Assembly: GCA_029204225.1 (NCBI GenBank) | Contig: CM055112.1 | Location: 43,347,025-43,411,024, forward strand | Length of the DNA: 64,000 nucleotides | From: Diphasiastrum complanatum | Lineage: Eukaryota; Streptophyta; Lycopodiopsida; Lycopodiales; Lycopodiaceae | Direction: 5' to 3' | Shown here: positions 1 through 12,705 of the stretch, piece after piece | How positions within the stretch are numbered: position 1 is the stretch's first letter | Layout of the letters: the number at the start of each line of letters is the position of its first letter | Made by a program: the position numbers and the translations under genes | Notes under the pieces: model-generated | Told to the model about the DNA's origin: nothing | The model's input: the letters and a program-made list of their open reading frames with translations, nothing else | Databases searched by the model: none

Positions 1-319
1 ATTGAAGAGCCTGATGTGGTTTTGGAGGTATATTTTGACTATTTAGTACTTTTTTTTATCGTACACATCTTTCTAATTTTTTTGAAAAAAAAAAAACTAA
101 TGCTTGTATAATGTTTCACTCTTGCAAAATAATACATTGGTGTCAATGTCTTACACGTCGATTGACAATCTTATCAACAAGATTGGAGATATTGATTTTG
201 GATCATCTTTGGCATTAGATGAAGATCTTGTTGATGATCATATTACTGATGTCACTAGTCACTACAGACCTCATGATGTGGAAGTTATGCATCTTTCCAT
301 TCCGCATGTCACTCACTCC

Positions 320-480
320 ACCATTCCTCACATAGATCTTTTAATGGATTCTGTTCATCCCACGATATCACCACACATAGATTCTATTCATCCCATGACA
401 CCTCACACGAATTCTATTCATCCCACAACACCTCACACATATTCTTCTATATTCTATTCATTCCACAATGTCAACACACA
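320..480 (+). repeat. Degenerate repeat encoding a His-Pro-Thr motif
   Basis: Within the N-terminal region of the SET-domain frame, a unit of about 27-36 bases is repeated imperfectly. It encodes variants of SIHPTTPHT and SIHPMTPHT. It looks like a local expansion inside a disordered linker, and the later units drift in frame and length. Confidence 0.65.
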
Positions 481-872
481 TAGATTCTATATATGTCATG
501 ACACCTCATATCGATTCTATCCTGATACAATATCACCACCAGTATGTGAAACATCATTTTCATATTGGAGTCATCTGTATATGATCAAGCCTAGTGAGCA
601 CTTTTCTAATGCTAGATTGGGTTTATTTTCTTTGACTAGCATTGATGTCCCTTTGAATATTGTTGTCACATTAATGCCTTATGCAGGACCTCAATACAAT
701 TGGGGTAATTTGCATGCTCTGTGTCACCACCAATGGAGAATGTAGGTTTATGGCTTGAACATCAAAACTTGTTCTTTGGAAGAGCGACATATGCAAAGAG
801 AGAATGTTTTGAAATCACATCGTATGTACATTGATGGGCATCCAAAAATACATGGCAATATTGTTGCATATA

Positions 873-1608
873 CGTGAAGAATTGAAAAAGATTATCTATG
901 TTAGATATAGGGGTCTTATGTTTTTTACATCAAGCATCTAGGTGTAGGATGTTGATAGGAATAAATTTGGCATAGATGGCAAATTATGCATTTCCACTTG
1001 TAATGCCACTATTGAGCCAAAATAGAGTAAGAGGCTAAACACGTGCCAATTAGAGTGTAGACAAGTGTAAAGCTTTTGTTTGATGAATTCCAAGAGGTCC
1101 AATAGGATTTAGAGGTGGAACCTTGTGAGGTCCAATAGGAAATTGAGGTGTGCATGAATATAGTCCAATAGAATTAAGAGTTGCATGGATCAATGGTCCA
1201 ATAGGATCAAGAGGTGACAAAATATGGTCCAATCATAGTTAAGCATAGTGGTAGCTTGTGGATCTACTAGTATCATTGTACTCCTCATTTTGGATCTAAT
1301 TGATTTGGTGATTTCATGGATTTTGTGAGTAATTGGTTTTCTAGCTTTCTCTCTCTACCCGAGAGCTCATGATGATTTTATCTCTCTACCCAAGGAGAGC
1401 AGCTTGTTTTTACTTAGATTATTTTTTGAATACTTCCCACATGTGTGATTGAGAGTTGGAAGTGATTGAATGCATGTAGTAGTGTGTTTTTGCCATAGAA
1501 TCAAAGATAGATCTTGAATCTCAATCTAGTCTTGATCTTGGTGCATCTACACACCTTAGGAGATCACAAGTACATGTAGTGGACAATCCACACGTATGAA
1601 ATTCAACA
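873..1608 (+). mobile_element. Solo LTR of a copia family (same family as the LTR at 19.8-20.5 kb)
   Basis: The segment is the inverted counterpart of 19799-20490 over nearly its whole length, from GTGAAGAATTGAAAAA to a CA end after a diverged tail. Both ends are flanked by the direct repeat ATATA (868-872 and 1609-1613), a target-site duplication of the length expected for copia integration. No internal domain lies beside it, so it is a solo LTR left by LTR-LTR recombination. The first base of the expected TG start has mutated to C. It sits inside the SET-domain frame. Confidence 0.85.
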
Positions 1609-1810
1609 ATATATAAATAGTTCCATTGGTTTTCCATCATTAACTAATTGTGCTTTTGAGGAACGCACCAATGGAAAGGAAGATTATTTTTCTAGGTACT
1701 CAAAAGATACATATGTAATGGTATGTGTGATAAGGCCCATTAAATATGGTGAAGAGCTATTCATCAAATATAACTTGAATTGTCCTCTTCCAAGATACAA
1801 AAAGCTTTGA

Positions 1811-4800
1811 GCCAAACTCAAGCATGTACCTTGTGAATATCAAAACATTTTATCTATTTAGTGGGAACAAGTTTTTTGGTCAATTGATGTATCTAGTACA
1901 ATTAATGCATGAATCTTAACATGATATGTTATGTTGAATGTCAAGTAATTTTTTTTCTTTATTTCATGTTGCAAACAACAAACATACTTGGAACAAGATT
2001 TTAGATATGATGTTTGATTGTCAAGTCTTAATATAAGTTTTAATTTTCATGAATGACAATCTTATATGTTAATTTTGTTTTCCATGTTTGAAGGATGTCT
2101 ATGAATCTTTGTCTAGCTCTAGTGACGATGACAATAATCACTCCATATCCAAAAGAAAACTGGCATACTTGGTATCCAATTTTCTTGTAAAATGTGCAAG
2201 CTATGCTGTAAAAATTTCTCTTTAGATGGTTTCTCTAGCAAAATCTACACATTCAAGTCTGGTGGTTGATCAAAAGATCTCCTTTGGCCTAACAAATTTT
2301 GTTGCTTTTACAAGTAGAGGTGAGGAAGTCCTCCAAATCCAAGGTAGAGCCTCCAAATGTCCTCCAAGCTAGAATTAGCTTCTCCACTAGAGGTCACCAT
2401 CAAAAGGTAGCTCACTCTACTTTCTTAAGAGGGGTCTACGTACATTTATTTCAAATGCCTAGAAATACTAGCTCCTACATGGTCATTCCATTTCTTTTGG
2501 GATTCAGCATGAAGCTCACATAATATTTTCCTATCATTCCTAACTAGCATTTCTCAGCTCTCATATGAGCATGGACCAAGGGGGAGCTCTAGATATAGCA
2601 GACCAACCACCAACCATACCGGCAGTACAAGTGGGTCCATCTTCATCAAGGACAACACCTCTATTCAGAAGGCCCATCAGCATCGAGGACCAGATCCAGA
2701 CCTTCGTAAAGCAACATCTACATGAGTCCTTCCGCGTGGTGGATGGGTTCTGAAGTTTCAGAACTCCGAGATCAAAGCTTGTTCCCACGTTTGAATTAAA
2801 TGCACTTATCATTTAGATCAATCATATAGTTAATGACAGAAGTCTAATCGACCTCAAGGTGACTACAAACGAAGCAATTGCAGTCCTTGTGAATTTTTTG
2901 GAAGCTGGTTGCAGAAGGAGGGGCGGTGTATAAATAGGATGGTTTAAGTCGAAGTAGGGGGATTTTTACTTGTTGTGGCGTGTGCAAGCAATTTTGAAGA
3001 GCCTAAGCACAGTATATTGTGAGGGAAAGCGGAAAGGGCGGAATCGCATTGGAAAAGCTAGTCAATGTGATCAAGTTGCAATGAGGCATCGTGAAACTCT
3101 TGATTGGCAAGAATTGAGAGAGAGAAGATGGCGGTCACAAGGTGAAGGATGTTAATGGTAAGGTCAGCTGGATAAGCCAAAGTGGAAAAAAGAGAATTTG
3201 GAAAAGCAAATCTAGTAAATTGGCTACGTTCATGAAGGGATAATGATGCAAAGAGGGCATGCAACCAGGTATTTATGAAGGGACTCTACAGAGTTGAGCC
3301 TGCACGGTGAACGTTTGACAAGTTTGTAGGTGACAAGTTGTTATCTCTTCATAGCAGAAGTGTGGTGGAGCTCATGCTTGGGATACTTTTGGGTAAGTAA
3401 AAAGCATGAATGAATGTCGGTTCGTAACTTGAGATCTGTCCAAATGATGGAGATCATGTCTTGTGCTTTAGATCTACTTCAGTTATCAGTTCATTTCAGG
3501 GCGACGTGCTATATCGTAGTGCAAAGTGGGATTGCATGGTCCAGTATTGAAATGGAGAGGTCACTTGGATGCAGCCAAGGAAGATCTCACATGTGAGCTA
3601 GATGGTATATCAGTGCACACTATTGGTGAGGGACTTAAAGATGATATTGGAGTAAGTATTTGATGGGTATTCTCAGGTGGAAACATTTTGGTGATTCCAT
3701 TAGGATGGATGGGGAGAATACATTTGGAAGCACATGTGGGATAGGTGGACAAGATCAATATCATAAGTTACTTCCCTTGAGTATGATTGTGTGGCTCATT
3801 AATCAGTAAGATTGGCTATTATAAGCAATTTGATGAAGCTAGATGTCAATGCAAATCTATAGATGGCATGTACTTTGTGAGAAACACGACTTCAGGTAAA
3901 CGGCTGAGTTTTTTGAGGTCGATAGCATGGCGTAGTCCAATGCTTGGGATGCAGATCAGGAATGATCTGTGTGGACATCAACTAGAGCTTGAATGATGGA
4001 TGCCAATATTTTCTTGAGCCAAGAGATCAATCAAATAGATTGTAGCAGTGGATCTACATATGTCAAAGGTGTATGGTACAGGAGGATATCTTCTTCAACA
4101 AGTAGTGGTCATTAGTTGATATGTTTATCATTTATGCTGGTTGCATGAATGTGATTGCTTGCATGTGACTTTGTCATGAGAGTATTTTGTGACTAGACGT
4201 AGATCTGAGTTGGAGTTTGATTGGTTATGCATTTGCTACTGAAAAGAAAAAAGAAAATACTCATTTGATGTTCAGTGACTTGTTGACATGTCTACTAGCT
4301 AAGATTATGAGCTTAGTGGCAGTAAGATTTCCTCAGATTGAGCCATAGTCGCTCATTGTTATTAGCGTTATGAGTTTGTCTTGTAAGCATATGATAGGAT
4401 GTCAGCCTAGTAAGATGGAGGATGATAATCTCCTGGTGGGAGTGAGGTTTCCTAGGTGTGAATCTCGTGTCTCACATGGTCCGCTTGTGTTTCAAGTTGG
4501 ATGGTAAACAAGTCAAGTTAAGAGTGTGGCAGACTCTTGTTGAGAGCATGGTGTTTGGTTGATACTTTGTGAATCAAGTGTTTTGATTGTGTGCTTGAGT
4601 GTGAGCCGAGTACAAGTAGCAGGCAAAATGCATATGATCTATATGGACACTCCAGGACATGGCTACACATTTTTATTCTGATACACTTATCACATTTGAA
4701 CTTAGATTTGATTTGAATTTATTTATGAAAGCTTCAAATTGATACTATAATAAGTGTACAGTTAGTTTGATACTTAAATCACACTTGAGCTTAAGAGAAG

Positions 4801-4837
4801 AAGCAAGAATTAGTAAGCTCGGATGTGATTGGACTGT
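1811..4837. other. About 3 kb with no recognised gene
   Basis: Only short broken frames are seen. A 62-codon frame at 2565-2753 (Pro/Ser rich, then SIEDQIQTFVKQH) followed by many stops looks like a decayed retroelement gag region, but no zinc knuckle, protease or polymerase motif is visible. I can only say it is probably old transposon DNA. Confidence 0.4.
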
Positions 4838-5165
4838 TAGTGTAGTTAACAATTGTTATTTACTGATTCAGTTTAGTAGGATCTAGTTAAGAAGCCAGCC
4901 TGGGGGCTTGTCCTGGGCCGATAACAAGAGTTTACCTATATACAGGCTAAAATGCCACATAGAGGCCAATAGTGAATTTCATGCATTTATTAGGTCTATG
5001 CCACGTGGCTTCTCAATGCAAAGGGGACATTTACTTGTATATTTAGTAGTCTCTTTGTAATAAAGATGCTTTTGCTTTGTGAGCTGTTTGCTTGATGTGA
5101 ACTCCTCCATCACGCTGTTACTTGTGGATGTTGTTTATGGTTTCGACGGTTGGCAATCAGTCATT
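4838..5165 (+). repeat. LTR-like transcription-end sequence
   Basis: The stretch begins near TGTTAGTGTAGTTAAC and carries an AATAAA-type signal (TAATAAAG near 5059) followed by a T/G-rich stretch, as in many plant copia LTRs. No partner LTR, primer-binding site or target duplication was found in the window, so this is a weak call based on composition and layout only. Confidence 0.25.
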
Positions 5166-6330
5166 GATTGCATCTCTAATCTTCACTCTCCACTAGATCA
5201 TAATTTCCGCATAGAATGTTAGCTATAGTAACTCTCTTATTGATCTGGTATATCTTGGAGTCTAAGTTATGATTCTCCAATCACAACTTTCTAGATTCTC
5301 GAGACCATACCATATCATAATTCTTAGAAGACACATGAGTTGTTCCAAAAAGTCCCTTCCATCAGGAAAGTTTTAGACTTTTCCAACTCACTTACGGTGC
5401 CTATATAAGGATTGTAATCCTCAAGACTCTCTTACTCTAGACATGGCACAAAGTGTCATTCCAAAGTTAGGATCCCATCTAGAATATGTCTAGATTCAAT
5501 TATTCTTAAGTTGTTATCTAGAATAACTCAAGATTCATCAGAACCTCATTATGTGAAGTTCTAACTTTTGGCAACCAACAACTATCCAACTCTCATGAGT
5601 CTTTCGGGATAGCATTCTATCCTTTCCAAATATCTACTATAATCCTTAAAGGATTTCTGTAATATCAAAATATCCTATCGTTCCTGAGAAACAGACCCAT
5701 CATCTATCAGATTTCTTCTGAAATCTATGATAGATGTTTTTTCTTGATAACTTTAATTTCTTTTCTTCCTACTTCTTTGATACCAATATAAAGTCCTAAA
5801 CCAAGAATCCTAGTCTAAGCATGCCAATAACAAGCAACACAAGGGAAACAGATGGTAGACAAACCAACCCAACCAATCCTAGATCGAACGGATCTAGCCC
5901 CCGAGCTATGGATCAATCTCAAAGAGGAATGAAAATTCACACCAGCAGCATACGGCTACCAGTCATGTAATCAAGCATACACTAGTGAGAGCCATACTTA
6001 TATCCTCCAAGGCCTATGCACCACTAGTAGTCCATTGTGACACCTCACTAGACACCTCTGAAGCCTATCTAGGCCATGTCATCCAGTTCTCCAATGACTC
6101 ACTAATAGACCCATACAAATCCACCATCATGAGTTTAGGCCTACAACCATTAATTATGACCTTATACATCAAAAGGTTTAGAACATTGTTATTGACCAAG
6201 GAGTATGGCTTAGTGTGCGAAGCATAATATGGATCATTGATATATGCCTAATTATTTAGAAATGCCTCACTATTCTCATAACATCATGACACCATAAATA
6301 GAGTGGTGTTGTTTTCCATCAGATATTTCC
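5166..6330. other. No recognised gene
   Basis: Short frames only. One of about 49 codons at 5820-5968 (Asn/Thr/Arg/Ser rich) and one at 5985-6227 show no domain I recognise. Confidence 0.35.
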
Positions 6331-6692
6331 TTTTCAAGGTCGATTCCCTATCGAGAAATTACCTAATATGCATATTAAATGTTTTTGAACCTATATGATA
6401 GTCTAGTCTAATGCTAAGTACAACATATAGTTTTACCTCTAATAAATTAAACTCTATTGGGTGTGGATCCAGGCACATTGATTGTTATATCATGTTAGAT
6501 GGATCATGGAATCCGTTGAGTGTTGGATGGCTTTGTACATGAATGCTAGCTTTAAGAAATGCATGAGTTTACCCTTCACCTATGTGTTGTTTTCAAGGTC
6601 GATCTCCTATCGAGAAATTACCTAATATGCATATTAAATGTTTTTGAACCTATAAGATAGTCTAATGCTAAGTACAACATATAGTTCTACCT
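6331..6692. repeat. Direct repeat of about 105 bp, two copies, ending in a G11 run
   Basis: The segment 6331-6438, starting TTTTCAAGGTCGAT, recurs at 6590-6692 with a few changes. The spacer is about 150 bp. The second copy is followed by an uninterrupted run of eleven G (6696-6706), just before the TPD1-containing segmental duplication begins. Confidence 0.8.
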
Positions 6693-7346
6693 AGTGGGGG
6701 GGGGGGCACTCAAGCAATGAGTAGGGATGTGGTAGAATTTGGCTCTCCTATACATTATTATGATTTTGATAGATTGACACGTTGTGCTTGGATTTGGTAC
6801 ACTTGAATGTTGTGCACCAGCCACCCCTCACCAATAATGCATTTATTATGGCAGGTATAATATTTTCCCACCTTGTTTTCTGATACTCTGCTATGAATAA
6901 GCTCTAAAAATTATCCTTCAATATTTATTCGGGCATTAATTTCTATAGTGACTTTTAATGGCTCTCTACAAATCTGAGTAATATATGAATAATTTCATCA
7001 ATTGAAATTTGAAGGTTACTAGAAAAGGGTCGTTCGCAATCCCCCATACATTAGTTCATTAAATTTGCTTGGGCAAAAGTGCTTGCCACGCGGTTTATTT
7101 AACGTTGCAATGCTTTTTGAGTGGCATTCATCACTAAAATCTGCCTCGACTTCCGTCACTCTTTTGCTGTTTAAACATCTAAGCCGCTCTTCGTTCTTTG
7201 GCCTTTTACCTCATTCCTTCGAATTCGCAGGATTAAGTTAACAGTTCTCGTGAGCTTGTTCCTACAATCCGTTCTGTTTGCATTGCATAAGAGGACAGTT
7301 GCATCTGTGACTATCACGTGTCTTCCTTACATCGATCACCAAATCT

Positions 7347-8366
7347 ATGGATCGTGCTTATAACATGCGCAACTCCGGTATGCATTTAGCAGCGTGTGTT
7401 GCCGTTGTCGCCATCTTTCTGTGCTTGTCTTCTGCTGCTGGCTCTCCGGTCGTTGATCCCATTCCTGGTATGCGCATTCTATTTGCTACTACAATGTGAT
7501 AGATTATATCTACATGGTCATGTTGGTAATTGTTTCACGATTCCTGTGAGCTGTACATGTATTTCTTCCGACTTTGAATTCAGCTTCAGCTTGATATACA
7601 GATTTTCTTGCTGTAATAGTTTTAGCTCATTAACTTACCTGCAATTTAATACGATATGGGAATTCGTTTTGTGTCTATTTTTTGATAATGCCAAAGTAGT
7701 TGATAAGTTTGCTGGCATCATATTATTTCCTCTGTCTGTGATTTCCGAACGAGGTTCCTGGAATATTTCAATCCACGAATGGAAGGTTTTGCAGGTATGA
7801 AGGAGCAAGCTCCGATAGGAAGCATCTTCAACTCAACTTCTGACGACGCCATACACAGGAAAGAGGCAAACCACTCGGCGCTGAATATATCTGGTAATCG
7901 CCTTATTCGATCCAAACTTCACATAGATTCCACAATCGCAAAGCAAATCACGTTGGTTCTTAATATTCCCTATATAGTGATATATTTTGAGAGCGTGCTC
8001 TAATCCATGCGTTTGAATATAAGCTTCTCTTTCCTGCAACGTACAGGTCAGTACGTATGTTCGGGAATAGATATTCGCATCTCTCAGCGCACGTTATGCG
8101 CTGGTGCAGGTGATGGCGTCCCTGAATTTGCACTGGAGATAGTGAATATTTGCCCCTCAAACGAGACTATGCCGTATAATGTTCATGTTTATTGCGGCCA
8201 ATTCACAACATACAAGTTGGTGGATCCCAAAATTTTTCGTCGTTACAGTATCGACGATTGCCTCGTCTTAGATGGGAAACCTCTTCCACAATTTACAATT
8301 TTTCGTATTGTTTATGCAACCGAGTACATGTATAATATACGGCTGAAATCTGTGAACTTTTGCTAA
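7347..8366 (+). CDS. TPD1-like: TPD1-like secreted cysteine-rich protein, three exons
   Basis: Three exons join in frame with GT-AG introns: 7347-7467, 7795-7893 and 8047-8366, giving 179 residues with both introns in phase 1. Residues 1-32 form a signal peptide (VAVVAIFLCLSSAAG core). The last exon matches the TPD1 domain: six cysteines, ALEIVNIC, VYCGQF, LVDPKIFRRY and the hallmark DDCLVLDGKPLP, ending in NFC. In Arabidopsis TPD1 is a secreted ligand of the EMS1/EXS receptor kinase that specifies tapetum; related proteins occur across land plants with less known roles. The start is the first ATG ahead of the signal peptide. Splice sites are conserved in the 38-kb copy. No stops or frameshifts are seen, so this is the best candidate for a working gene here. 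Confidence 0.85.
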
Positions 8367-8838
8367 ACGTGAAGCCGTAACTGGAGGAATGGTACATCTA
8401 GCTAGCAGCATCCGAAACTCTTTCCATAGGATTAGCTCATCTGAGTTTCAGAGTTGCGTTATCCGTAAATGTTAAAATAGTGGATGAATTGAAGCACAAC
8501 CAGTACTCTTGGTTAGCTTTGTCGTTCTAGCATACTTTTGTATTAGATGTACTTTTTTTTCAAAAAGAATCCAGAAGGCTAAATTACTACACTGTCAATG
8601 GTGTTTTTGCAAAAGCTAACATTAAGCTCAATTCCTTAAATTATAAGGGTAGGTTGTACCAAGGCTCATGACTTTATTGCAAGGACCTGGTCCTTTAGAT
8701 GCACCTCTACATACAAGTCTTAAATAACAAATAATTCATGTCCCTTTGTTTATTTTGCATGCATGCTCACGTAGCAAAGGATTAACAATGCTATGCATGC
8801 ATCTATAGGCTTTCAACTTACATGCTCAACTTACATGC

Positions 8839-11588
8839 CACACCAACATCACCACCTACAACAATAATCAAATACAAATCATGTATCTGCATTCTAAAAC
8901 CATTTCATATAAGTTTTTTATTGTTGTCATATCTCTACCCTTGCACTCTTTGAATCATAAATTCAAAAGCATTATGTCATAATTCCAAGGCAACAAAGAT
9001 TTATAAACAAGAACGATGTGGTAATGTACCACAAAGGCCTTGCCATGTCATATTGTCAAATTGTTACTTTATGTGAGTGCTAGAAGTTAAGCACTATGGG
9101 AACGCATTTAGGACATAATATTAGAATTATAAGTTGTGTGAAAAATTATTTTGTGTAATATAGGAAATCTGATATCAATTATAAGAAATTGATAAAATTT
9201 GTTGATAATTTTTTTTTGTATTAGACAACATAATCGATGATTGACTATACATATGTTGTATATTGTATAAACATTGTTATAGGTGATTTTATTTGAAGAG
9301 ATGTAAGAAATTGGAAAATTACACCATGATATTGTCCATTACCAAAATTGTATTGAGAAAAGAAATAGTCTATGTTGGGTTAATTATAACTGTAAAGGTG
9401 ATTGTTGAAATGCGATATGAATGAGCAGTGAGTTTGTGGACAACTTTCTAACATGAGCATTGAGTTTGTGGACAACTTTGTAACATGATTTGCTAGAAAT
9501 AGAAGTTATTACATGAGGTAGTGACAAACAACAAGTTAGTTGTTTTAAGCAACAAGTTGCCCAAAGCTTAAATAACTCGAATACATGCATTTTAATTTGC
9601 TAAGTACTATCTTGTCGTTGAATTCACAAGAAGAGATCTTGATGATTATTATGTCGTTGTATTAGAAAACATAATCACAATCATTATTCCAATATTTAAT
9701 TCTTGTTTATGATATATTCGACTAATATTCATAGCATATTCGATTTGTATTCACAAAATTAACAATCATTGTTCAAGAGTATCTACAATCAATATTTTCG
9801 ATTCGTATTCACAATCTTCATAAGTATCTTAATCAGTATTCATAATTTTCAATCAGTATTCACGATTAATCTTCACTATTCACGATCAATATTCACAATA
9901 TTCACGATTAGGATTCACAATTTCACGATCAATATCTCAAAATATTTATTTTACAGTATTTGCAATTTCAAATCAATATTCACAATCAATATTCACAATG
10001 TTCACGATCAGTATTTACAATGTTCATAATCAATATTCAAAATTTTCACGATCAATATCTCTGAATATTTGTTTCTCAGTATTCACAATATAGATTTCAC
10101 AAACCATCAATTAAGTAGTCTTCAGGACACATACATGAAAATTGAACCATTTTTTCATCCAATATGAAAGATATTTTGTATAGGTCCTGCAAAAGAAAAC
10201 ATGATCACAAAATTATAATTAATTAAATATCAACTATTATTGATGAAAACTTATTGATTCGTCATATTTTTTACAAAAGCCTAACAAGTACAATTGTGTA
10301 CCTCAAGCAAAGCAAAACAAGCAAAACAAGACACAATACATGAGCTTGGAACATATTTGATACTATGATATGCTAATCAAGAGGTGCATGTTGTTTATGT
10401 TGGCAAGACTCAGTAAGCCAATCACATTCTTTACAAACTTCAGTTTTGATGTTAGTTATGTCAAAATCTTAAATGGAGTACTTTTAAAACATTATGATAC
10501 TTTCTGTAAATATTTAGATTGTTGTTAATAAAGGATCATGCTAGAAACTTTAAGCATGAAGAGATTCATTTTCAAAGAGCCTAATGCTAGGTTGGATATT
10601 CATCAAAGCCTTTCAATATAGGTGACGGTGTTCTTGTTTTACAAGCTTTCAATATGGGTGGCGATTTTCATGACATTAGAAACCAAAGACATCGCAACTA
10701 GTATACATGTCATTGATTGTAGCTTCTAAGAAGCAATTGAAGATGAATAACTTAGCCTCAGTAAAGAACAAGTAAATGCTTTTAAAAGAGTAATTGTTCA
10801 AGAAGCAATTCTAACACTGACACAAGACAATTGATCCTTGTAACACAATTGTGCAGACATAAGAAATAGTAAAAGTTAACAAAAAAAATCATGTAAGCAA
10901 ATGATTAGAAGAACATAGGCTTATGGACTAGCTCATGGCATTAATGGAACTATCATATGTTTGTCATACACTTCATAAACAAAAGATATTGCATGTTTTT
11001 AGTGTGGAAAAGATCCTCAGTAAAATGGGCATCCCACAAAAAGGTAATGCTTCTGAAACATTGAGTAGAACATAAAAGAGATCAAAGACCCACATCTAGA
11101 AAACTTGTCCTTTGAATCCCAATCCTTTCTTCCCTTAGCATGTTATCATCAACAAAATTTCAAATGATCGAATGCCTACAACCATAGTTGTCACAATGTG
11201 GAGGATCAGTTGGAATGATTGGGTTATGCAATCCGAAACTTTGTTAGGGCATTGAAGATTCAACGGATTAAGAATGTAGAATCTTGGGATCCATAGGCAT
11301 AGAATTTTATTAACTTCTTGTTTCACACTCTGATGAATTTTGTAGGTTGAATCCTAGAAGAGAGATTGATCCATTTTTGTGGGAGTTCTTTACAAGGGCT
11401 CGTAGCACCAGATGTTCTCAATAGGTTTTTTAAAAGTCAGGGTTTCATAGATGCATACCACTCATAGATTTATGAAAACAGAAAGATTGTAGTCAAACAA
11501 CAAATACTTATGCATCCCATACATAATACTATACAACCAGCTGATCATAAACTTATTTGGAGCTCCACATCTTAGCACCAATCAGGCA
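8839..11588. other. 2.75-kb tract present only in copy 1; no gene seen
   Basis: Copy 2 passes directly from the equivalent of 8838 to that of 11589, with short ACATGC/GGCAT-type similarity at the break. The tract is AT-rich with only short frames and holds the TTCAC repeat at 9.7-10.1 kb. I cannot tell whether it was inserted here or deleted from the other copy; no terminal repeats or target duplication were evident. Confidence 0.65.
9719..10092. repeat. Degenerate TTCAC-rich tandem repeat
   Basis: Imperfect units of about 12-25 bp such as CAATATTCAC and TTCACGATCA are repeated more than a dozen times in a very AT-rich stretch. An 86-codon frame at 9769-10029 is just the translation of this repeat and is not called as a gene. 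Confidence 0.75.
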
Positions 11589-12364
11589 TACTAAAGCACC
11601 ATGCATGCTGCTTCAGGCCTCAACCAAGGTTCATGCCTTGATACATCGACATCCAATTTTGACAATAGAGTTTACACCTATCATGCCAAACCTAAATAAG
11701 GTGATTCCTACATCAAGAAAAGGATTTCAGATGAATTAAGAAGACCTATTAAAAACAAATTCTAGTACTCGCATTCACCTAAGGTTGACATCTCTTTCTA
11801 GGAAAGTGTCACAGTAGCTTATCCTTAAAAAGGCAAAACTACAAAGCATGTTAATAGTGAAATTTGCTTTTTAGATGACACACCGACATCCATAGAACTG
11901 TCACATAAGCGGTAAGCGCTATGGTGACAAACCTAAAATTAACTACCAGATTGTGTGGCAATCATTAAAAAACAAGTACATAATTATATGAAGATCCGAA
12001 ATTGAGGAGGTGGCATCTAAGGAGGAGGAGTTAACCTTGATAGGATTTACAAGGATTTGCACACCATGCCTTGGTTTCAAGATAACGATTGGGGTGGGTT
12101 CATGCACATATGTAGACGAGAATTGAAAGTTGAACCTTCGGAGCAGCTTGCAGAGCACCACCTTTGCTTCCATGAATGCAAACACTTGGCCAATGCACTT
12201 GTGAAGTGTCATACATCAGATACTTAGAGATGGTTCAGAGTATGCAATTGCATTTGCTATTGTTTTGTGCTCACGACATCTAATTCGTATATGCTACTTA
12301 CTAGATTCATCATACAATTTTTCACGTTGAATATTATGTCAGAAGGATTGAATGCTTCTTTGTT

Positions 12365-12705
12365 CTATTGTAATTTGATTACACTGAATTTCTCTTATAC
12401 GTTAATAAACCTCAACTTAAAAAGGGCCCTATAAGAAATCCGAACTCAGTAAGAGAATAATTAAAGGGAGAAAGTATAAACGACAGGATTTGTTGTTGTT
12501 TTTCTAGTTATTGGTGTTGCTCATCATCTTACATTCTCTATTGTAATTTGATTACATTCTCTTATATGTTAGAGAAACCTCAACTCAAAAAGGGCCCTAT
12601 AAGAAACCCGAACTCAGTGAGAGAATACTTAGAGAGAGAAAGTATAAACGACAAGATTTGTTGTCATTTTTCTAGTTTTTGGTGTTGCTTGTCATCTTAC
12701 TAGAG
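12365..12705. repeat. Tandem duplication of a 173-bp unit
   Basis: The unit beginning CTATTGTAATTTGATTACA at 12365 recurs at 12538. Each holds the string AAAGGGCCCTATAAGAAA and an (A/G)-rich stretch. The other copy of the segmental duplication (40.1-40.3 kb) has one unit, so this arose in copy 1 or was lost from copy 2. A related diverged sequence is at 34.87-35.0 kb. Confidence 0.8.

Larger units (their letters stand above)
104..1810 (+). pseudogene. SET-domain protein gene, interrupted by a solo LTR
   Basis: An open frame runs from the ATG at 104 to a TAG at 743-745, and the same frame continues to 872. Skipping the solo LTR and one copy of its 5-bp target duplication, it resumes in phase at 1614 and ends at TGA 1808-1810. 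The joined frame shows SET-domain landmarks in order: an ARLGLFSL start, PYAGPQY, HGNIVAYINSS, SLTNCAFEE and the terminal GEELFIKYN. SET domains are mostly lysine methyltransferases. The usual NHSC motif is changed to NSS here, so activity is doubtful even without the stop. The N-terminal part carries a His/Pro/Thr repeat. A downstream stretch near 2095-2200 could be a further acidic exon (SSSSDDDNN). The TAG and the LTR make this a pseudogene. The domain call is by eye but several motifs agree. Confidence 0.7.

Noticed and set aside
2565-2753. 62-codon frame as a gag gene start
   Set aside because: Only composition suggests gag; no zinc knuckle or other retroelement domain follows, so I left it unassigned.
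7396-7800. 134-codon open frame over TPD1 exon 1 and intron 1
   Set aside because: It is in a different frame from the signal peptide and runs through the intron; the spliced model explains the locus better and is conserved in the second copy.
9769-10029. 86-codon frame in the TTCAC repeat
   Set aside because: Translation of low-complexity repeat DNA with no other support.
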